A stretch of 64,000 nt of DNA from Lysinibacillus sp. OF-1 (GCF_028356935.1 NZ_CP102798.1:2852001-2916000); one strand, 5' to 3'. Numbered from the stretch's first letter, positions 26,937 to 37,630 are shown. Numbers and translations are program-made. Notes: generated by a model not told the origin, from the letters alone.

Positions 26937-28352
26937 TTATAGCTTAGGAGGCTGTGTTCCCTCTGGAATTAATGATACATATGTTTCTCCATCAAGACGT
27001 TCCTGCCATTCCTTTTTCGCTTCCTCGATATAGGCTGGATTATTAAGCACCGCAATAGCCGTACAAGCCATGATTTTAGCCGCCTGTAGCATCCCTTTAT
27101 GCGCGATTGGCATAACTCCTTGAGAGACAACCTGCCATGTATGTAGTGGTGTTCCTAATGCCATACATACCGTTGTACATTGTACAGTTGGTACATTCCA
27201 GCTGACATCTCCTACATCTGTTGAGCCACCCATAATAAATTCGGGTAGCATGCCTGGAACGTGATCAGCAATCACTTTTCCCTGTAATTGTTTGACGTCT
27301 TCTTTACGCAAGCCTATTAATGAGGCGGCTTGTACTTCAGGAGTAAACGTATTGAAAATAGCCTGTGCATACTGCTCATCCTCTATTGTATAGTGTGGCA
27401 TGCCAATTTCAAGTATTTGTTGATACATCACATCATAAAGCGTTTTATTTGTAATCAGATTTGAAGCAGCACCTTCAAAATCAACTTCAACTGAAGTACC
27501 TGTCATCAATGTAGCACCCTTAGCAATATTTTCAACGCGCTGATAAATTTCCTGCACTTGCTGCTTTTTAGGTGCTCTAATCAGGTACGTTACCTCTGCA
27601 TATGGTTGGACTACATTTGGTGAAGTTCCACCTGAATTCGTAATAGCGTAATGGACACGAGCTTCTGGAATGATATGCTCTCGTAAATAATTTACCCCAA
27701 CATTCATAAGCTCAACAGCATCTAAAGCGCTTCTTCCAAGGTGCGGTGCGGCTGCTGCATGTGCACTTTTGCCTGTAAACTTAAAAGTTGCGGCATAGTT
27801 TGCTAGAGAGCTACAAGTCATAACCGTTGAAAATGTACCTGGATGCCAAGAGATTGCAATATCCACATCGTCAAAAAGACCAGCTTTCGCCATATAAGCT
27901 TTACCAGATCCATTTTCCTCTGCAGGACAGCCATAAAAACGGATTGTTGCTGATTGATGATTTTGCTCTAAGTAATCCTTCACTGCAACAGCAGCTGCAA
28001 ATGCACCTGTTCCTAATAAATTATGACCACAGCCATGTCCGCTTCCACCATTCTCAAGAGGTTCATGTTGTGTCGCCCCACCTTTTTGACTCAAACCGGG
28101 AAGTGCATCATATTCACCTAAAAAGGCAATTACAGGCTTTCCACAACCAAAAGTCCCAACAAGCGCCGTTTCAAGTCCAGCAACGCCAACCTCTGTTTGA
28201 AAGCCCTCTTTCTCTAACGCCTCTTTCATATATTGCATGGATTTTTTCTCTTGAAAATGAAGCTCAGGCACAGCCCAAATAGCATCACTTAATGCTACAC
28301 TTGCCTCTTGTTTGGCTTCAATTAACGCAGAAATTTTTTCATGAAAACTCAT
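26937..28352 (-). CDS. M20 family amidohydrolase, AbgB-like
   Basis: Zinc-dependent deacylase/peptidase of the aminobenzoyl-glutamate hydrolase B group, 471 residues. Metal-binding and catalytic motifs: AFLGEYDALPGLSQ near 80, GSGHGCGHNLLGTGAFAAA near 105, GCPAEENGSGKAYM near 145, DIAISWHPGTF near 170 and the dimerisation domain near 195-310 (FTGKSAHAAAAPHLGRSALD). It follows the MFS gene by 17 bp, so the pair probably imports and cleaves an acyl- or amide-linked compound. Substrate unknown. Confidence 0.88.
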   Translation of the reverse strand: MSFHEKISALIEAKQEASVALSDAIWAVPELHFQEKKSMQYMKEALEKEGFQTEVGVAGLETALVGTFGCGKPVIAFLGEYDALPGLSQKGGATQHEPLENGGSGHGCGHNLLGTGAFAAAVAVKDYLEQNHQSATIRFYGCPAEENGSGKAYMAKAGLFDDVDIAISWHPGTFSTVMTCSSLANYAATFKFTGKSAHAAAAPHLGRSALDAVELMNVGVNYLREHIIPEARVHYAITNSGGTSPNVVQPYAEVTYLIRAPKKQQVQEIYQRVENIAKGATLMTGTSVEVDFEGAASNLITNKTLYDVMYQQILEIGMPHYTIEDEQYAQAIFNTFTPEVQAASLIGLRKEDVKQLQGKVIADHVPGMLPEFIMGGSTDVGDVSWNVPTVQCTTVCMALGTPLHTWQVVSQGVMPIAHKGMLQAAKIMACTAIAVLNNPAYIEEAKKEWQERLDGETYVSLIPEGTQPPKL

Positions 28353-28369
28353 TTTTATCCCTCCAATTT

Positions 28370-29590
28370 TTATGCTTTCAACAATATTCCTTTTTGGTCA
28401 TTTAGGGTGACAAGCGACACAATACAGATAAGCGCAAAGCCAATTAACATCCAAAAGGCTGCATCAAAGGAGCCATTAAAGGCATCGACCATAAATCCAA
28501 TCGCCATTGGCGTGACAAAGCCCGCTAATTGCCCCCCTGTATTCGCAATCCCCATTGCCGAGCCTGTAATAGAAGAGGGTAATTTCTTCAGTACAATAAC
28601 AGGTAGTAATGTAATGACAAACGCAATAAAGATAGAAACAACTGTTTGATAACCAATAAATAACGTCACTGTTTTTGCAGTAAACATTAAATACAATAAA
28701 AGACCAATAACTGCACAGGAGATGGAGCCTAACACTTTCTCCATTCCTTTTGGTAGCTTATCAATGATATATCCACTACCGTACACACCAATAATCGTTG
28801 TAATGGCAGGAATTGTTTGTGCCCAGCCAATGGACATTAGATCCAATCCGCGATTTTTTTGCAGATAAGTCGGGATCCAGGAAACCAAGCCCCAGTTCAC
28901 GGCATAAATACAGAAATAAGCAATAATTAAATTCCACATCAACGGTGTTTTCAATAGTTCTTTAAAGCTCACTTTGTGTGCAGAATTTTCTGTACTAGCA
29001 TCTTCTGCTTCGTTTTGTGGAAGTTTAATATATTTCCAATATAAAAAGGCAATAATAGCGCCAATAGCTCCAATAATGATAAACATCATGCGCCAGCCAA
29101 TCGTCCCTAATAAATAAGCTGCTAGCAGCGGCACGATGAGTGAAACAATGCCACCAGAAGTAAGCATGATGGACATCGCTCTGCCTCTTTCCTCTTTTGG
29201 GAAGATTGTGGCAATAATTTTAGAGCTTGCTGGCTGAAATCCACCCTCGCCAATCCCAAATAAAAATCGAATCACAATCATCGCTGTTAATGACCAAGCA
29301 ATCGCTGTTAGACCCGTAAAAATAGACCACATAATAACAGCCATCAATAAAATTCTTTTAGCGCCAAATTTATCTGCCAGCCAGCCACCTGGTATTTGCA
29401 TAATGGCATAGCCTAAAAAGAAAGCGCTTAAAATGATACCCGTAGAAGATGCATCCAGTTGCAAATCACCCGTAATCGATACAACTGCATAGTTCATAAT
29501 GTAGCGATCTAAATTACCTAAAGACCAACCTAAAAATAATAGTGCAAGGATGACATTTCTAGATTTTTTCGTTACTTCATTTGCTGTCAT
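28370..29590 (-). CDS. MFS transporter, anion:cation symporter type
   Basis: 406 residues with 12 membrane segments. NLDRYIMNYAVVSITGDL near the N-terminus, GWLADKFGAKRILL (loop 2-3 motif) and GIGEGGFQPASSKII are typical of the ACS family that imports organic acids (for example galactonate or glucarate). First gene of a two-gene operon with the M20 amidohydrolase; the next upstream gene is a regulator with its own terminator. Confidence 0.87.
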   Translation of the reverse strand: MTANEVTKKSRNVILALLFLGWSLGNLDRYIMNYAVVSITGDLQLDASSTGIILSAFFLGYAIMQIPGGWLADKFGAKRILLMAVIMWSIFTGLTAIAWSLTAMIVIRFLFGIGEGGFQPASSKIIATIFPKEERGRAMSIMLTSGGIVSLIVPLLAAYLLGTIGWRMMFIIIGAIGAIIAFLYWKYIKLPQNEAEDASTENSAHKVSFKELLKTPLMWNLIIAYFCIYAVNWGLVSWIPTYLQKNRGLDLMSIGWAQTIPAITTIIGVYGSGYIIDKLPKGMEKVLGSISCAVIGLLLYLMFTAKTVTLFIGYQTVVSIFIAFVITLLPVIVLKKLPSSITGSAMGIANTGGQLAGFVTPMAIGFMVDAFNGSFDAAFWMLIGFALICIVSLVTLNDQKGILLKA

Positions 29591-29884
29591 TCATATCCCT
29601 CCCATTGATCAGAAACATTTTCTTGATTGCAATGTTTGCTTCATTGCTCTTATTGTTCTTGATGATCTTTGCCCCCTTGCCATAACTAGTAAAATCAACA
29701 CCCCTTTTATATACCGACATTTTCGTTATATATTCGTATAATAATCAAAGTTCTATGAAATGACAATATTTTTTTGAAAATTTCTAATAGATAATCGTCT
29801 TTGATTTACTAAAAAGGTGTACAATTCGTTGATGTAGCTGGGTTGCTCAAAAAATGCCTAATTCTAAAAATAGCAAAAAAAAGC
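29591..29884 (-). other. Control region of the MFS-amidohydrolase operon
   Basis: About 290 bp of AT-rich DNA with no gene. It must hold the operon promoter on the minus strand. GGGAGG lies before the MFS ATG. No clear operator palindrome was recognised. Confidence 0.4.
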
Positions 29885-29907
29885 CCCAAACCATTTAATG
29901 GTTTGGG
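29885..29907 (-). terminator. Terminator of the regulator gene
   Basis: Arms CCCAAACCATT / AATGGTTTGGG with almost no loop, followed by GCTTTTTTTT on the minus strand. Confidence 0.85.
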
Positions 29908-29923
29908 ACATTTTTGCAAGATT

Positions 29924-31225
29924 CTAAACAAGCTGATACATTTTTATTGGTCTACCACGTGTATGCTGTAACTCTTCTCCACAGATTCTCGCTAAATCTA
30001 CATTACATAAATCAGCTACGATCCGTTGGGCATTTCTTTCGCTCATTTGAAGCTGTGTCGCTAAATCCTTTGTTGTGAAATGCTTCCAGTGCATTTTCTG
30101 CACGAGTGCATTTATTTTCATATACGTTTTAATACTAATATTACCCTTTTTTAGTTTTTCTAAAATATAAGGATCTTCTGCTCGATAGGAATAAGCAAGC
30201 TCTTCTACATTCCCAACCGATTCAATAATCGTGCCATCATCCTGAATCATGACAATATCAATCGCTTCATTTTCCTTTGTCTGTCTTAGTCCTCGATGTG
30301 CATGTAACTCGGCATTAAATACCGTTTGAGCAAAGCCAATGCCTGCTGTCACCTTTGCTTCCATTTCGATCGACAGCTGGTACATTTTTTCTTGTAAAAA
30401 TTTTATTTGTCCTTCGATGGCTCCCCTTGTACTAAAAATAGTATACTTTCCATTTCCCTCTTCAATAAGAGAGCCATCTATCTGTTCACAAAGCTGGAGC
30501 AAATATTCCTTCGTGCGCAATTCTAAATATTGAATGCGATAACCTTGCTTCATGCGCTCTTTCAATGAATCGAAGTCCTTTATTTCAAGCATAACTGCAC
30601 CAATTTGTGTTTCTTTATAGTAGGATGTTTTGATTTTTTCAGTAAAAAGCTGAACGGTATGATAAATTTCCGTTTTCGTCGGTGAAACCCAATAAGATGG
30701 AACACCCTGTTTCCTCAGCTCTTCATCAACAGAAGGATAGCAAGTAATGGCAAAATCAATCTTTCCTTCCTGCCAGAGACTATAGTGGAAATTAAATAAC
30801 TCCTGCGGATCAATGGCCACATCGAATTCCTTTAAATACATGTGATTTACATTGTGCTGAATCTCCGCGAGACTCTCTGACGCCATTTGAGAAGGGGATG
30901 GGATGATATCGATACTAACATTTTCAATAAACTTTTTTTGTTGATAGGACTGCTCTAAAAATCCACGATAAATGGCAGCCTCTGAAAAAATAATATGAGC
31001 CAATTTCTCCTGAGAAACATTCGTTTGACGAGCAAGCTTATAAGGGATATAGCCAGAAAATAGCCAGAAATCCACGTCCTGATTATGTTTCTCTACTAGA
31101 TGCTTTGTTTCAGTTGCTACTTCATAAACATACGGAATAAATTCCATATCCTGTTCAATTTCCCGTGCTAATGCAATAATTCTTTCAACGGATTTAACGG
31201 GACCAACAACACCTATTTTATACAT
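29924..31225 (-). CDS. Transcriptional regulator with ligand-binding and cyclase-like domains
   Basis: 433 residues. The N-terminus (MYKIGVVGPVKSVERII to about 215) looks like a periplasmic-binding or PrpR-like sensor. The middle (about 225-345; GAVMLEIKDFDSLKERMKQG, TAGIGFAQTVFNAELHAHRG) resembles a degenerate GGDEF or GTP cyclohydrolase III fold. The end (WKHFTTKDLATQLQMSERNA) is a winged HTH with RGRPIKMYQLV at the terminus. Such proteins are often annotated 'GTP cyclohydrolase' without proof. It lies upstream of the MFS-amidohydrolase operon on the same strand and probably controls it; this is inference. Confidence 0.65.
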   Translation of the reverse strand: MYKIGVVGPVKSVERIIALAREIEQDMEFIPYVYEVATETKHLVEKHNQDVDFWLFSGYIPYKLARQTNVSQEKLAHIIFSEAAIYRGFLEQSYQQKKFIENVSIDIIPSPSQMASESLAEIQHNVNHMYLKEFDVAIDPQELFNFHYSLWQEGKIDFAITCYPSVDEELRKQGVPSYWVSPTKTEIYHTVQLFTEKIKTSYYKETQIGAVMLEIKDFDSLKERMKQGYRIQYLELRTKEYLLQLCEQIDGSLIEEGNGKYTIFSTRGAIEGQIKFLQEKMYQLSIEMEAKVTAGIGFAQTVFNAELHAHRGLRQTKENEAIDIVMIQDDGTIIESVGNVEELAYSYRAEDPYILEKLKKGNISIKTYMKINALVQKMHWKHFTTKDLATQLQMSERNAQRIVADLCNVDLARICGEELQHTRGRPIKMYQLV

Positions 31226-31350
31226 CTTTCGTTCCTACCTTCTTTGTGCAACTGCAATCGTTATGTAAAAATTTTCTTTCTCTGTTGTACATAGTATAGC
31301 GGACAATTAAATGACAAGACAAATAAAAATGGCTTCCTGTATAAAGAAAA

Positions 31351-31371
31351 GCCCCGAAAATAGGTCGGGGC
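31351..31371 (-). terminator. Terminator of the first repeat-protein gene
   Basis: Arms GCCCCGA / TCGGGGC followed by TTTTCTTT on the minus strand. Confidence 0.75.
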
Positions 31372-31387
31372 CATCTTTGAATAAAAA

Positions 31388-34255
31388 TTATTTTTCAGTT
31401 GGATACATTTTTGTATAAAGTAATTCTAATTTTTTGGAAAGCTTACCATAGGCAGTTTGCCATGCCTTCCGAGCCGCATCATCGCCATCTGCTTTGTATA
31501 AAGCATGGACTTCTGCTACCTTTTTCAAATCATTTTCAGCCTGAGTTAGCTTCGAATAATTTTTAACAATTTTCTTATCAGTAGCACTTAATTCATCATA
31601 CTTGGCACGAATTTCTTTCACTTTGTCCTCTAAACCATCCACATACTCGCCTTTTACAAGTAGAGAATTTATGGATTCAATTAACATTAAAGCATTTTCA
31701 TTCGTTTGTTGCTGACCTTGTTGCTTCTCCATAATTAATTGTCTAGTCGCCGCATCAATAAGACTCACTTGTTTAGACGTTAGCTTTTCAAATGCCTTAA
31801 TGACTGTGCTCGGATTACTACTAAACGATTTTTCATAGGTCTTCATAAAGGATTCTACTTTTTTCACATCAGCTATTGCAGCTTTTAAAATATCATAATT
31901 CGTAATCAGCTTTTTATCACTTGAGCTAAGGCTACTATATTGTGTAGAAAGATTTTGAATTTTTTCCATTGAAACGGTATAGAGATCATTTGAAACGATT
32001 GTTGCAATTTCATTATTTAGCTGTGTGATATTCGGTGCATTTTCATCGATAATTTGATTATTTAATAAAGCTTCATACTGTTCTTTTGCTAAATGCTGCT
32101 GATTTGCAGGTAATTTTGCATAAGCCTTTTGCACCGTTTCAATTTTTTTAGCTTGTTTCGCAGCATCTGTTTCTTCTCTAGCTGTCTGTACTTTTTTATG
32201 GAATGATTTTACACCTGAAATATCCTTCTTCGCCGCTGTTAATAAGTAATAATTCGTCACGTATTTTCTTCCACCAGAAGATAGTGCTTTATAGGATTCT
32301 GATGCTGTATCAACAGCAGATTCTAATTGTTTAAATGTAAATGTAGTAACATTTGCCAATTTCGCGATATTCGCCTTTAAAGCCTCAGCTGCTGCCTTAT
32401 CAGCAGGCACTTTACCATTGTCATCAATCGAAACTTTTGGCGTATTCAGTAAAAAATCATCTGCATTATATACAAGAGACTGTTGTAATGTCGTCAGCTT
32501 ATTATAAGCTTTTAACGCACTGGAATAACTTGAAGTCAATTTACTTTCCTTAACACCTGTTATGCCCATCAACTTCTGATAAGCGTCCATATCTTTTATT
32601 ACTTTTTCAGCCGTTTTCAAATCCTTTTGTAGCGTGACAAGATCATCATATCCAATAATTTGTGCTGCTGACGCTTTCGTTAAGCTCTTATATTCTTTAA
32701 TCATTCGATTAACATTATTGACATGACTTTGCCATGAACTAGCCGATGGATTGATTGGATAGATATCATCTCCAATATAGCTGTCTATATCATGATTTAG
32801 TGCAGCAATTTGACTTTCTTCAGCACTTTCTGCAACCGTTAAACGCTGCAAATACGTATCTGATACTAATTTTAATTGCTTATATGTTAATTTTTCATAG
32901 GCAGAACGAATGGACTTGGCAGCCGTAACTTGCTTATTCGGCGTATTGTTTGGTGATAATTTATCAAATGACTTAATAAATTGCTCAACCTTTTTAATAT
33001 CCGCTTTAGCTTCCGTTAAAATAGTCTGATTTTGAATAGCGCCTCGGTAATTTTGGGATAGCTTTGCGATATCCGCTTCAATGCTAGTAACTAGCGTTTG
33101 TAGGGCATCCTTATCTGAAGGTACATATTGCGCGAGAGAATTCTCGTAGGATAGTAAATGAACAATTGCTTGATTTAGTCTTCGTACTTCTGTTATTTCC
33201 TCAAGGTCATTTGGCTCATTTAAAAGATCTTTAATGTTTGTATATAGGGTATCATTCACATCTAAGCTACGTTGTAACTGATCGAGCTTATTATATGCCT
33301 CTTCAATTTCTTGAATATATTTAGGTCTGTCTTTTTCATTAACGTCCTTTATTTTATCGACTTTTTCTTCTAATTTACTGACTAGTTCCACATCAGCAAG
33401 TGCTCTCTTTAGGACTTCATAATTGGACACATTTGCTTTAGCTGGTACTGATAAGGCTTGATATTTACTTTCTAATGCTGTTAGCTGTCCCTTAAATGAT
33501 TCTAGGCTCGATAGATTGTATTGATTATCATGCACCAGTAAGGCCTTAATATCATTCATTAACGTATCCGTTGGTTCTTTAGATACAGTAATAGCGGTAG
33601 AGAAATCTGACTCCACAAACGCAGTACCTACCTGTGCTTTTACTTTGACAATAATATCTTTGATGCCCTTTTCAATGGCATCCTTTGGTATTGTATATGT
33701 GCCACCAGCGGCTCCCTCAATAATGGTAAAGGAACTATCACCAAGTTTATAAAACCATTGATAACTATATGTAATTTGGCCACTCTGTAATTTCGCGCCT
33801 GCTTTATCCGTTACAGTAACACCTGCCACTTTAACGGTTTCCCCAGGTGCAACAAAATCAGAAGCGGAATAGCCCTCCAGCGTTGGAGCTGTTATCTCAA
33901 GATCTAATTGATTAATCTTACGTGTTTCACTTTGAAACTTTTTACCATCAGTTGTAGTAGCCTCCACGAAAATTGATTTTCCAGCCGCTTCAACCGGTAC
34001 TTTTAAAGTAGACGATGTAGCACCTGAAATTGGCTTATTCGTCGTATTTTTTGAACCATCTTCACCTTCAATTTTCTCTAAATAATACCATTGATAAGCA
34101 TTAACTACTGTATTTTCTGGCAATTTATCAACTGTTAATGTTTCATTGACAATATTTTGTCCAGTAATGATAACCGTTTCTGCTGCATCTGCTACGGTTG
34201 GTACAATAAGTGCTACAGGAATAGCTGCTGCTGTTAAAAATAATTTCTTATTCAA
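31388..34255 (-). CDS. Secreted helical-repeat surface protein A
   Basis: 955 residues. Signal peptide with AxA cleavage site (MNKKLFLTAAAIPVALIVP, then TVADAAE). About 27-230: Ig-like beta domains with the YQWYYLE and YSYQWFYKLG motif. About 235-955: repeats of 70-110 residues, each with a form of 'KYxALSxxxKxxVxNYxxLkxAxxDvxxV', predicted as helical bundles (for example NYSKLTQAENDLKKVAEVHA near the end). No SLH, LPXTG or membrane anchor. TTG start, AGGAGG 8 bases upstream. Tandem paralogue of protein B. Likely cell-surface or spacer protein; function unknown. Confidence 0.8.
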   Translation of the reverse strand: MNKKLFLTAAAIPVALIVPTVADAAETVIITGQNIVNETLTVDKLPENTVVNAYQWYYLEKIEGEDGSKNTTNKPISGATSSTLKVPVEAAGKSIFVEATTTDGKKFQSETRKINQLDLEITAPTLEGYSASDFVAPGETVKVAGVTVTDKAGAKLQSGQITYSYQWFYKLGDSSFTIIEGAAGGTYTIPKDAIEKGIKDIIVKVKAQVGTAFVESDFSTAITVSKEPTDTLMNDIKALLVHDNQYNLSSLESFKGQLTALESKYQALSVPAKANVSNYEVLKRALADVELVSKLEEKVDKIKDVNEKDRPKYIQEIEEAYNKLDQLQRSLDVNDTLYTNIKDLLNEPNDLEEITEVRRLNQAIVHLLSYENSLAQYVPSDKDALQTLVTSIEADIAKLSQNYRGAIQNQTILTEAKADIKKVEQFIKSFDKLSPNNTPNKQVTAAKSIRSAYEKLTYKQLKLVSDTYLQRLTVAESAEESQIAALNHDIDSYIGDDIYPINPSASSWQSHVNNVNRMIKEYKSLTKASAAQIIGYDDLVTLQKDLKTAEKVIKDMDAYQKLMGITGVKESKLTSSYSSALKAYNKLTTLQQSLVYNADDFLLNTPKVSIDDNGKVPADKAAAEALKANIAKLANVTTFTFKQLESAVDTASESYKALSSGGRKYVTNYYLLTAAKKDISGVKSFHKKVQTAREETDAAKQAKKIETVQKAYAKLPANQQHLAKEQYEALLNNQIIDENAPNITQLNNEIATIVSNDLYTVSMEKIQNLSTQYSSLSSSDKKLITNYDILKAAIADVKKVESFMKTYEKSFSSNPSTVIKAFEKLTSKQVSLIDAATRQLIMEKQQGQQQTNENALMLIESINSLLVKGEYVDGLEDKVKEIRAKYDELSATDKKIVKNYSKLTQAENDLKKVAEVHALYKADGDDAARKAWQTAYGKLSKKLELLYTKMYPTEK

Positions 34256-34399
34256 ATCGATTAACCTCCTCTATCCATCTAATGAATTATATCGACCATA
34301 AAGCCATAATTTCCTTTGTTCTGCAGAAAGAATTCTAAAAAGTGTATTTTCTCCTGAATTAATATTAAAACAATAATAATATTTTGACTAAATAATAAA

Positions 34400-34428
34400 A
34401 AATCTAGCAGCGATGCTCTGCTAGATTT
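34400..34428 (-). terminator. Terminator of the second repeat-protein gene
   Basis: Perfect arms AAATCTAGCAG / CTGCTAGATTT, 7-base loop, followed by TTTATTATT on the minus strand. It separates the two paralogues into individual transcripts. Confidence 0.82.
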
Positions 34429-34435
34429 CGGTTTA

Positions 34436-37400
34436 TTATAGCGTTATCGATTCATATAGCTGTTCTAATTTCTTGGATAATTTATTATATGCCTTTTGCC
34501 ATGCTTGCTCATCACCCTCAAGTAATTTTACTTCTCTCACTTTTTGTAGATCACTTTCAGCCTGTGTAAGCTTGCTATAATTTTTGACAAGTTTTTGTTG
34601 CATAGCTGTTAAGCTATTATAGTTGTCCTTTATAGCGATCAATCGATTTTCTAAGTCGGACACATAATATCCATCTACTTGCAATTCATTGATTGAATCA
34701 ATGATCTTTAATACGACATCATTGGCTGTTTGCTCACTTGTTTCCATCTTAAGAATCTCTTCCAATAAACTCGTTAACTGTCCATTCATCTCGATCTCAT
34801 AGCCCTCTAATAAACCAATCTGCAGCGTTGTGAGCTTTCGAAAATCTTTCATAATCGTCGATGGATTTTTTTCTAGATTCGTCTGGAATTTTTGTATAAA
34901 GGACTCTACAGCTTTGACATCACTTATTGCTTGTTTCATCTCTTGAGCATTGGTAATCAGTTTTTTCTCAGCAGAGGAAAGAGCGTTGTATTTGTTAATC
35001 ATACCCTTTACTTCAGTAAGCGAAAAAATATAGCCATTTGCATCCACAAGTTCCTTATTTAAGTCGTTATAACTCCCTGTATATTCTTCGATTTTATTGC
35101 TGATTTTTACATAAAGAGGTTGAGCTAATTCTTGCTGAATGGCATTTAATTTGCTGTATGCTTTTTGAACAGTCTGTAGCTTCGAATATTGTTTAGTGGA
35201 ATCTGCTACAGATAATGCCTCATTGACCTTCTTATCAAAGGATCGGACCGCTCTCACATTGGCTTCGGCAGCTTTTAAGTCTGCATAATTTATCACATAT
35301 TTCTTTACGCCTTTAGGCAACTCTTTATATTTATTGACTAATTCGTCCACAGCTCTAGCATAGCTTTCGAAGTCAGATGAATCGTTAAGAGCATTTTTAA
35401 TGTCATCACTGAATTTCTTACCTACAGTTGCATCGTTACTTGTCTCACCAGGAATCTCATTATTCGTAGGAATTTCATTCAAAAGAGTAGCATTATAAAC
35501 ATATTTTTGCTGAGATATAGTTAATTTATTATACGCTTTTAATGCAGAATGAAAGGCCGACTGTATTTTGTTAAATTTCGTTTCAGGTTTCAATAGCGCC
35601 TTATATTTTTCTATTTGGATAATGACTTTTTCAGCTGCCTTTAAATCCTTTTGCATTTGAAGCATTTCGTTTTTTGTCGCCATATCATTATAGGACTTTA
35701 AACTTTTTTGCAGTGAGATGATGGTATTAACTTTCGATTTAAGTGTTTCCCATTCATTCGCTAATCCTGCTGCCCCTTTCACCTCGGCTAGCAATTGCTC
35801 CAGCTCTTCGATTGTCGTACGTTCTGCGTTTTCAGCTTCCACTAGAAGGGGTAGCTTATATTCTACCAATCCTTGCTGACGTAAGTTCAGCTTCAAATAG
35901 GCTGACCGAATGCTTTTAGCTGTTGCTACCTTTTGTTTAGGCGTCTGTCCTTGCAATTTATCAAATAGCTTTTCAAATTTTTGTGCACTTTTTAAATCTG
36001 CTTTTGCCATTGTTAAAATGGCTTGATTTTGCACAACCGTTTTATACTCCGGTAAAAGGGCATTAATTTTAGCATCTATATCTGCTATTTTTTCCGCTAA
36101 GACATTCGTTGTTTCTGAAGCGTATTGTGGGATCGGATCCATACCGTCTCCCAATAACTCTGTAATCAGTCTATTGATTTCACCAAGCTTTGCAAGCTCC
36201 TTTTGACTATCTGGATTTTTCAGCAATAAATCTACTATTTGCTGATAAATATTACCAGCATCTAAGCTTCGTTGTAAATAATCCAGTTGATCATATTCAG
36301 CCTTTAGTTGTTGAAGCTGTTGGAGGCTACTCTTTCCATCTAATGCTTTTATTTGCGCTGCAAGACGCTCTACTTTGGCAATATCAGCTACAGCACGCTG
36401 CAATATCGAGTAGTTTGTCACCTGTGCCTTTGCTGCTGGTGTTAATTTTTGATATTGATTGTCTATCTGAGATAGAACTGACTTTATATCTTCTCTATAG
36501 ATAACACGTTTTTGGGTATCCATTGTGAGCAACGTGGCAATTTGTTTTTCAATAGCTTTTATGTGATTGTCTGAAATACGGATTGGCGTTACGGCAATAC
36601 CAGAAATCACTTGATCTCCCACTTTTGCAGTAACCTTCACCACAATATCCTTCATTGCTGAATCCTGTGTATCTTTAGGAATCATATAGGAAGGAGTGGA
36701 GGCATTGGGGATGATAGAATAACTACTTCCTACCTTATATAGCCATTGATAGGTAAACGAAATTTGTTTCGACTCTAACGTGATTTTTTGTGAAGTATCC
36801 GTTTCTGTTGTAACGACAGGGATTTTCACTTTAAGCGTATCTCCAGGCACGACAAAATCTCCACCTGTGAAGCCTTCAAATTCAATTGCTTCTATACTTA
36901 AATTCAGCTTCTGAATCTTTTTATTCGGACTTACATACACCAATCCATCTTCTGTTTTGGCCTCCATAAAGATCAGTTTATCAGCAGCTAAAGGTGGTAT
37001 AACGAGCTCTAATTTCGTTTCATTTGCAATGGGTTTCGCCTTATTATCTTCTAGGACATACCATTGAAAATTTGTAAATACAGTCGGTTTATTTGTGTTA
37101 CTTGATAAACCTTCAATTTTAGCGACTAACTTACCATTCACATAATCATTGCCTTCAGTCAAAAGAGTTCCTTTAACAACGATTTTTTTACTTTCATACA
37201 TTTTCCCACGGTCATCTGTAACCTTAACAATAATGGATTTTCCTAATGCATCTGAAGGTATTAAATAGACGTTGCTAGTTTGTGAAGAAAGCAGCTCCTC
37301 TACGCCTGCTTTCACAAAATACCATTCGTACTGATAATTAGCATCTTTTGGTAAGGAGGTGATATCAGCCTTTAATTCTGTCCCTACCATACCACTTCCT

Positions 37401-37495
37401 TCAATAGTTACCTGCTCTGAAGCAGCATGTGCATCGATAGGCATAATAATAGCTGCTGGGGCTACTGCCATTAGTAAGAATTTTGCCTTAGTCAT
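34436..37495 (-). CDS. Secreted helical-repeat surface protein B
   Basis: 1019 residues, paralogue of the next gene with the same order: signal peptide (MTKAKFLLMAVAPAAIIMP, IDAHAAS), three Ig-like segments (about 27-310; YQYEWYFVKAG, NFQWYVLEDNK, FTYQWLYKVGSSY) and about eight helical repeats (KLTPAAKAQVTNYSILQRA, KLNLRQQGLVEYKLPLL, LTAMQQKLVKNYSKL). C-terminus KAYNKLSKKLEQLYESITL is nearly the same as in protein A. AAGGAG precedes ATG. The extra Ig-like segment is the main difference. Function unknown. Confidence 0.8.
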   Translation of the reverse strand: MTKAKFLLMAVAPAAIIMPIDAHAASEQVTIEGSGMVGTELKADITSLPKDANYQYEWYFVKAGVEELLSSQTSNVYLIPSDALGKSIIVKVTDDRGKMYESKKIVVKGTLLTEGNDYVNGKLVAKIEGLSSNTNKPTVFTNFQWYVLEDNKAKPIANETKLELVIPPLAADKLIFMEAKTEDGLVYVSPNKKIQKLNLSIEAIEFEGFTGGDFVVPGDTLKVKIPVVTTETDTSQKITLESKQISFTYQWLYKVGSSYSIIPNASTPSYMIPKDTQDSAMKDIVVKVTAKVGDQVISGIAVTPIRISDNHIKAIEKQIATLLTMDTQKRVIYREDIKSVLSQIDNQYQKLTPAAKAQVTNYSILQRAVADIAKVERLAAQIKALDGKSSLQQLQQLKAEYDQLDYLQRSLDAGNIYQQIVDLLLKNPDSQKELAKLGEINRLITELLGDGMDPIPQYASETTNVLAEKIADIDAKINALLPEYKTVVQNQAILTMAKADLKSAQKFEKLFDKLQGQTPKQKVATAKSIRSAYLKLNLRQQGLVEYKLPLLVEAENAERTTIEELEQLLAEVKGAAGLANEWETLKSKVNTIISLQKSLKSYNDMATKNEMLQMQKDLKAAEKVIIQIEKYKALLKPETKFNKIQSAFHSALKAYNKLTISQQKYVYNATLLNEIPTNNEIPGETSNDATVGKKFSDDIKNALNDSSDFESYARAVDELVNKYKELPKGVKKYVINYADLKAAEANVRAVRSFDKKVNEALSVADSTKQYSKLQTVQKAYSKLNAIQQELAQPLYVKISNKIEEYTGSYNDLNKELVDANGYIFSLTEVKGMINKYNALSSAEKKLITNAQEMKQAISDVKAVESFIQKFQTNLEKNPSTIMKDFRKLTTLQIGLLEGYEIEMNGQLTSLLEEILKMETSEQTANDVVLKIIDSINELQVDGYYVSDLENRLIAIKDNYNSLTAMQQKLVKNYSKLTQAESDLQKVREVKLLEGDEQAWQKAYNKLSKKLEQLYESITL

Positions 37496-37630
37496 TCAAA
37501 ATCCGCTCCTTACATTATGTATATATCACATATTATAGCAATACTTTCCACCTACTAGCAATGACACTTCAAATAATAGAATCTCTAATCAGAGCGTTTC
37601 ACTAGTATAAAATGTTATGAAAAAACAAAA

